Origin: Struthio camelus
Taxonomy: Eukaryota > Chordata > Aves > Struthioniformes > Struthionidae
NCBI RefSeq assembly: GCF_040807025.1
Contig: NC_090942.1
Coordinates: 35,542,911-35,606,910, forward strand
DNA length: 64,000 bases
Direction: 5' to 3'
The translations under genes and the position numbers were made by a program. Of this stretch, positions 58,575-64,000 are shown one piece after another (the first letter of the stretch is position 1; every line of letters starts with the position of its first letter). Below the pieces are notes generated by a model. It saw only the letters and a program-made list of their open reading frames with translations. It was not told where the DNA came from and made no database searches.

Positions 58575-61500
58575 CTGAAAGAGGTGAGAGGATTTATTTC
58601 CAGCAGGAGTGTTTATAAAATGCAAACACGTTAATTCTATGAGCAGCATGTAATTACAAAATATGCAATGTATAAAAGCTGGATGAGAAAAGAGGTCAAA
58701 CTCATAACTATTAATGAGCCAGCTCATGCTTCACTTACACGAGCTTACATTGGGCACCAATAAAGGTAACACTAGCACAAGATCAGAATGAATGTATATA
58801 GAATGGTACTTCAGGAGATTTAGCAAAGCAAAAGCACTCATTTTGCGAAGCGGAAGACGATGAATTTGCACAGACATTAACAGGGCCCTGTTAACGGACT
58901 TATCCAGGTACCCCGCAGAGGTGTGGCCACCACCGGACCTTAGCTACAAAGCTGGCGCCCAGCCACACTGTTCGTTTTCTCGGCGCGCTGCAGCCCTCGC
59001 CAGTCACCGAGCCGGAGGGCGTCCAACATCGGGATGAGCCTGTGGGAAGGCGGCTGTAGCACCTGGGTACTGAAACCCTCCAGTTACCACCCGTGAGTTG
59101 ACCAGGCTAGAGTTAAAAGGAGGAAGAAGTGCTGCCCGCAGCCACCACTGCCTGGGGCCATCCTGAGCTCAACGGCAGGCTCTGTCAAGATACTGGAAGC
59201 TCTGGACTACTACTTTTTCATTAGAGGGTCTTTGAAAATCCAAGTATTAAATTCACCAGACTGCGGAATTAAACACTTCTGTGCTGGCAAGCACGGAGTA
59301 AAAGCTTTTCCTTCTCGGCAGTCGTTACTTGTGCTTCGTCCTTGAGACGTACCCCTCAGGAACTCGCTGTCGCCAGAGCAAGATTTGCCTCCTGCCTCTG
59401 TGTTTCTGCCTCCTTGGCATTTATGACGCTTCTGATCTGGGTTGGTGTTATTTTCTCCCAGATCCTGTCTTCAGCGAATGTTTTAGTTTGCGTTCGCTTG
59501 ACTTTTCAGCTTTTGAAGGCTTATGCAAAAGCAAGTCCCCGGCACCTTTGTTAATTTACAGACGGTTCTGAGGCCGGGGCTATTGCATCAGCCGCTACAT
59601 GCACTACCTTCCTAGCCAGCGGCTGTCACCGAGTTTCGGAGACCCTTTTTGCTGCAGATAAATTAAGGTGGCTCTTCTTAAATGAAAACAAACAATAAAC
59701 TAAACCCTGTGGTTTGTTTTACGTAAAGAACAGCCCTACTGGCCTCTTCCCACAGCTGGGACTGTCCCCTGGCTAGGGACAGACAGGTCACACTCTGACT
59801 CAGACTATGTCTTACTTCAACGCAGCCAAGGATATTCAGGCTGGTAATAAGACAGGGAATTCATAAATATAAAGCTCTGTCAAAATTCCTTACTACCCTG
59901 GTTCTGACCTAACTACTAGCAATGTATGAGAACAGGGTTTCTAAGTTTATGCCAAATTGATACAGTTGTAATGCTACTGATTCAGTTTCCACAGCTGACA
60001 CATTGGGCCCTGTGTCTTCAACATTTTTTTCATAAAGTTCCTTGTGCACAGTCTTTAGATATAAAGGCAAACATCCTTAATAGCAAATGTCTTTAGAAGT
60101 CTGACCTTTCTCTACTCTGTACTTCCATTTGGAGTTTATCCCTTAAACTTGGAAAAATCTGTCAATAAGTATAGTATTACTGCTGCTTTTGTTGCAAACT
60201 TGACTCCTACCCATCAGTCTGCTTTGACTGTCTTCATATAGGTAACAACCACCTACAGATTCCTCCTGTATTTTTTCAACTATTAACTTTAGAAGTTAAT
60301 TTGCTGCAACACACAGACATCCAGTCCTAAAGGTTTAGCAGTCCTAAAGAAGTCGGAAGGGATGACTGAACCTCCTCCACTGTCGTAAGAAGTGAAAAGC
60401 AACCACTTCTATGGTAGACTGATCCAAAATTAACTTTCTGAAGTTCACCGCATAGGTAGCTTACCCTCATGGAATAAAACCTCAAACTGGTCTTCTACAG
60501 CTTCAGAGCTTGCATATTTTCTTTTCATTTCTGTTTAAAGCTCATCTCTTGAATATAGGCAGCTGAGTGTGAACAGTTTGAAAAAGACATTCCAGCTCTC
60601 TTGTGAAATACCCTGCAGGCAATTTTACAGTCAGGAGCAAAGAGAAGAGTTTTGTCTCCTTTCGATTTTGAAGTGCTGCTGGGAACATCTGTGGACTTTG
60701 CCTTCTTCTGTCATTTATGGAGATCCTGTGTCATTTTAGATTTTGTCAGTTACAACAGAAGCAACTAGTCTGTTCCTCTCCTCCCCTTTCTGCTCATTCC
60801 AAGTTATTTAGCTCCTGCTTAATAATTACAGAAATAGTAATGTTGTAGATACTATTCTTATTGCTGCTTGGTACTAAAGTTCAATGAAAATTATTGGCAA
60901 AGAGTTTACAATGATAAAGACAATACTTGAATCATACTGCTCAAATATGAAGCCACCTTGGAATTTTTAAGCAAAATATTTTTGAGGGGAAAAAATGGCT
61001 TCTCCAGAATCAGTGTTTTCTGCACCAACAACTTATTTCTTTCTGGATTGAGCTTGAAAAAACTAATCTGATTTCATAAATTGATCCAAAGTACTGTTTT
61101 GAATTAGTCCTACATTAAACTGGATTGGACCTGCTGTCCAGCCTCTCTTCTCCTGTGATAAGCTGGGCTGCTCACCCATGCCACATTTCCCACGTCACAC
61201 TGCAGATTTTTCTCCATTTCTGCCGTGTGATGTGGACTGAAAGACAAACGTCAGACAAAGGACTGTGGCTTGTATGTGTGAACAGGGCCACCAGCCATCC
61301 AAATCATGACTTCTAAGAGGGACATAGCAATGGGCGTAGCTTTTTCAGAGAGTGCCTCCCAGCCACAGGACTGCTTATGCGGAAAGCTCAGCAGCAATGC
61401 AGTTGTGGGGTGCACAGGAGACCGCCTGGTCTCGAGGCTGCACTCCAGCTGTGGCCACATTCATTACTGCAGTCAACATAATCTGCAAGTCCAGACGAGA

Positions 61501-64000
61501 AGGTTGCCTCGGGACCACGCTCAGTAGGTGGTACAGACATGCTGTATGACACCATAAGTTTTCCATAAGTGGAATGTATTACTGAACTAAAAAAAAAAAA
61601 AAAACTAAAAACAGAAAAAAGGGGAGGAAGGCAGTCCAGCAAATTCAACAAAAAAATTTTCCCAAGATTTTGCTTTTTATGAACATTAAACTTTTTCATT
61701 CCAGGGTATTTTTCTCCTACAATATGAAAGGGAACATATGTTGCAATACTGGAATTTCTAGTTAAACCTTTACATGCATCTGCGCTGTTTAACAGATGTT
61801 CTGAGAAACTGGACTATTCACTGTCACAGAATGCTGCATATTTGATCTTTATAAATATGACAGGAAAGAAGTGAAACAATTATTTGCTCCATATTCTCTC
61901 AACCCTCACAAGGACTAGAGGCCACTGTGAGAGGTGCTGTAGAAACGCACAATAGGACGGTCCATGTCATTAAAGCTTTGTGACTCCCCGACAAGCATGA
62001 AATCCATTTGTGCTGTTGCTGTTGTTGTCTTCATTGCAAACAGTTTATTCATCATCAAAAGACATAACCTGTTCTTGTGTACTTCTGCTTTCTAGTCGCA
62101 TTTCACATATCACAGCTGAGTATGAAGAGTTTATACTAAACTTCTCAGATATGTTTATAAAAGAACATCCTGGCCAAAAATAATCAGCTCATCCTTGTGA
62201 TGAGTTCATCCTCATACTTGGCTTACAGAAAATCTGTTAGTCTAATTCTTTTTCTTGTTTCATTTAGTGCAAGGTAGAAAATGAGTCTTATTAGCAAAGT
62301 GGCTTTAAAAAGACCATGTTTAACTATGGTTTCAGAATTAAATTTATTAAAGGACTTACTTATATGAGAAATGTCTCATAAAGGTGCTGAGTTAACCATT
62401 TTGCTTAAAACCATTTAGCTATCTCAGATATATTTAAACATAATTAACTTAAAGTGGTATTTGACAATGCCTTAAACATTTGTTAGCGAAATCTAGTTTT
62501 GCCAAGATGACAGACCTCTATCCTTAGGCATCTTCCTAAACTGAGCTGTAGCTTGAGCAACAGCAAAGATTTCCAAGGCAAGCAGGAACAAGAAATGTAA
62601 AAGAAATTTTGGTCTCGCTTACACTGGGAAACTTCTACCACATTTGGGTATACCTACAAACAGCCTTGTTAGCTGAACAAGGATTGCTGCTAATCTACCA
62701 GCAGCTGTAAACCAAGACAAACATTCAGTATCATGCTAGCTGCTGGCTGAGAGTTTAATCACTGTTATACATATAAATTTGATGATGACCAGCTGAACAG
62801 ATTTTGTCCTGTCACGCAAAGCAGTAGGTCATCTAAACACTGGTTTACAGTCATGCTCAGAGATAGCAAAGTTGTATACCCAGGATACCTAGTTAACAGC
62901 ACACCAAGACGGGGATGTCTGGATTTGATGCAAGTTTCTTCTTCACTTCCAGAAGAAATTTAACATTTGCATATACAAAGAGAACCCCTTCCCAATATAA
63001 TTGACCCAAACCAACACTCCCTCCCAGTGGTATATATAACCTTATATATAGGCCTACATACAGGCTGGAAATCCAAAAGAAACTAGAAAATTTTTTTCCC
63101 TAAGATCTGGAAATGTTTGAGCTTTAAACACAGGCCTGGAATCAGCTCCTCACTGGTATATCTTCCCCAAAAGACCCTTAAAACCTCTGACTTGCATTGA
63201 ACATGGTAAACTATGTACTGGGAAAAGAAACAGGTTTAAAATTGAAACAGTGCAAAATCAGACAAGTTGAAACAACTAAAAAAAGTTAGTTGAAAATTAC
63301 AGATCTAATCTAAAGCTCAAGTGAAATCAACAAAAAAAGTCCCACTGCTTTTAACAGACTGTGGAGTTTCACTAGCCTTACACCATGTGTCAGACAGCAC
63401 AAAAAATGCTCTTTCGTGCACCGACTAACCTCTTATTCCTCAGAGAGAGAGCATTCACCAAAATAGTCCCAGAAAGAGAATGACTATATCCTTTCAGGTA
63501 GTGTTTGGGCACGGGAGCAGAACAGGGTCTACCTGTCTGCTCATTGCCCTTGCGGGCATTGAGGCACTCACACATGCTGGATGAGAGCTTGCACGGGCAC
63601 GAAGGGTCCTTTGGCTCCGGCTGCAAGGGAAGCTGTGCTGGTGCCAACGTGCTGCCGCCCAGGCAGGCCACAGCTGGTAAAAACAGCCTTGAAACTCTTG
63701 GTTTTAAGGTGGATATCAATGTGAATGCATTGCACATTTAGGACAAAATACTACTACCTAGTAGGCATGAGTGAGTAGCTATCTAGTGAGCGGCCCAGCA
63801 GGCAGACGATAGATAACCTTAACAGGCTACTTCCTATAACCAAGAGATGCTTCGCAAAGGAAAAAGAATCGCCCAGAAGGGAATGGAAATTGTGGAACGC
63901 TTCTGTCTACCCTAACAGCCAAAAAAGTAATTAGAAATCCTGTCACAGTTTCTGACACTCTTCCTCACCCACTTTTCTTCTTGCTTTTGCAGGTAGGGTA
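58575..64000 (-). other. SLC38A1 upstream intron (incomplete), no exon found
   Basis: The next upstream coding exon should end in a split Ser codon and carry the acidic N-terminal tail. I searched the minus strand for donor-like sites with such a peptide and found none, so it lies beyond 64000. A GC-rich patch occurs at 58900-59110 and a 17-base A run starts near 61589. An 18-base perfect palindrome lies at 58877-58894. Confidence 0.6.
58877..58894. repeat. 18-bp perfect palindrome
   Basis: TTAACAGGGCCCTGTTAA is identical to its reverse complement over all 18 bases. The flanking bases do not extend it. Confidence 0.85.

Noticed and set aside
59342..59554. A 70-codon plus-strand frame with a hydrophobic stretch, suggesting a small membrane protein
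   Set aside because: Its start is TTG rather than ATG. It overlaps a second frame of similar length and lies in an intron on the opposite strand, with no supporting signals.

Overview
This window is vertebrate nuclear DNA, almost certainly avian. The evidence is three CR1-type LINE fragments (one with an unbroken C-terminal reading frame), a spliced gene with GT-AG introns, CA/TA microsatellites and a GC-rich CpG-island promoter in otherwise AT-rich sequence. I cannot name the species from sequence alone.

The only protein-coding gene I can establish is SLC38A1 (SNAT1, the sodium-coupled neutral amino acid transporter of System A) on the minus strand. Fourteen coding exons lie between 58574 and 37609, all with consistent splice phases and GT/AG borders. 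Together they encode 441 residues, from the cytosolic N-terminal tail to the stop codon. The exon or exons carrying the first ~41 residues, the 5'UTR and the promoter lie beyond the right edge. A long 3'UTR probably runs from 37608 to about 30795, where minus-strand AATAAA signals occur.

At the left end, 2400-3640 is a strong CpG island with CTCF-, ZNF143-, USF-, CCAAT- and CRE-type motifs. It also has a good minus-strand splice donor at 2977. In other amniotes the gene downstream of SLC38A1 on the same strand is SCAF11, so I infer that this is the SCAF11 promoter and first, non-coding exon, with the rest of SCAF11 beyond the left edge. A divergent plus-strand transcript is possible. Between the two genes (about 4-30.7 kb) I see no convincing gene, only CR1 remnants, microsatellites and unclassified sequence.

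The most interesting observation is at the SLC38A1 C-terminus. The open frame stops at 37609, only four residues after the conserved tyrosine of the last membrane segment. The familiar C-terminal tail of SNAT1, which ends in histidine and a stop, is still legible one frame over (37613-37593). This looks like a small deletion that removed the tail. Other points are an A12 run inside coding exon 12, a GC-rich hairpin with a donor-like site in a large intron, a duplicated ~80 bp segment in the 3'UTR, and a self-complementary TG/TA...TA/CA microsatellite. I found no CRISPR array, operon, toxin or other novel system. This is an ordinary vertebrate locus with a few local oddities.
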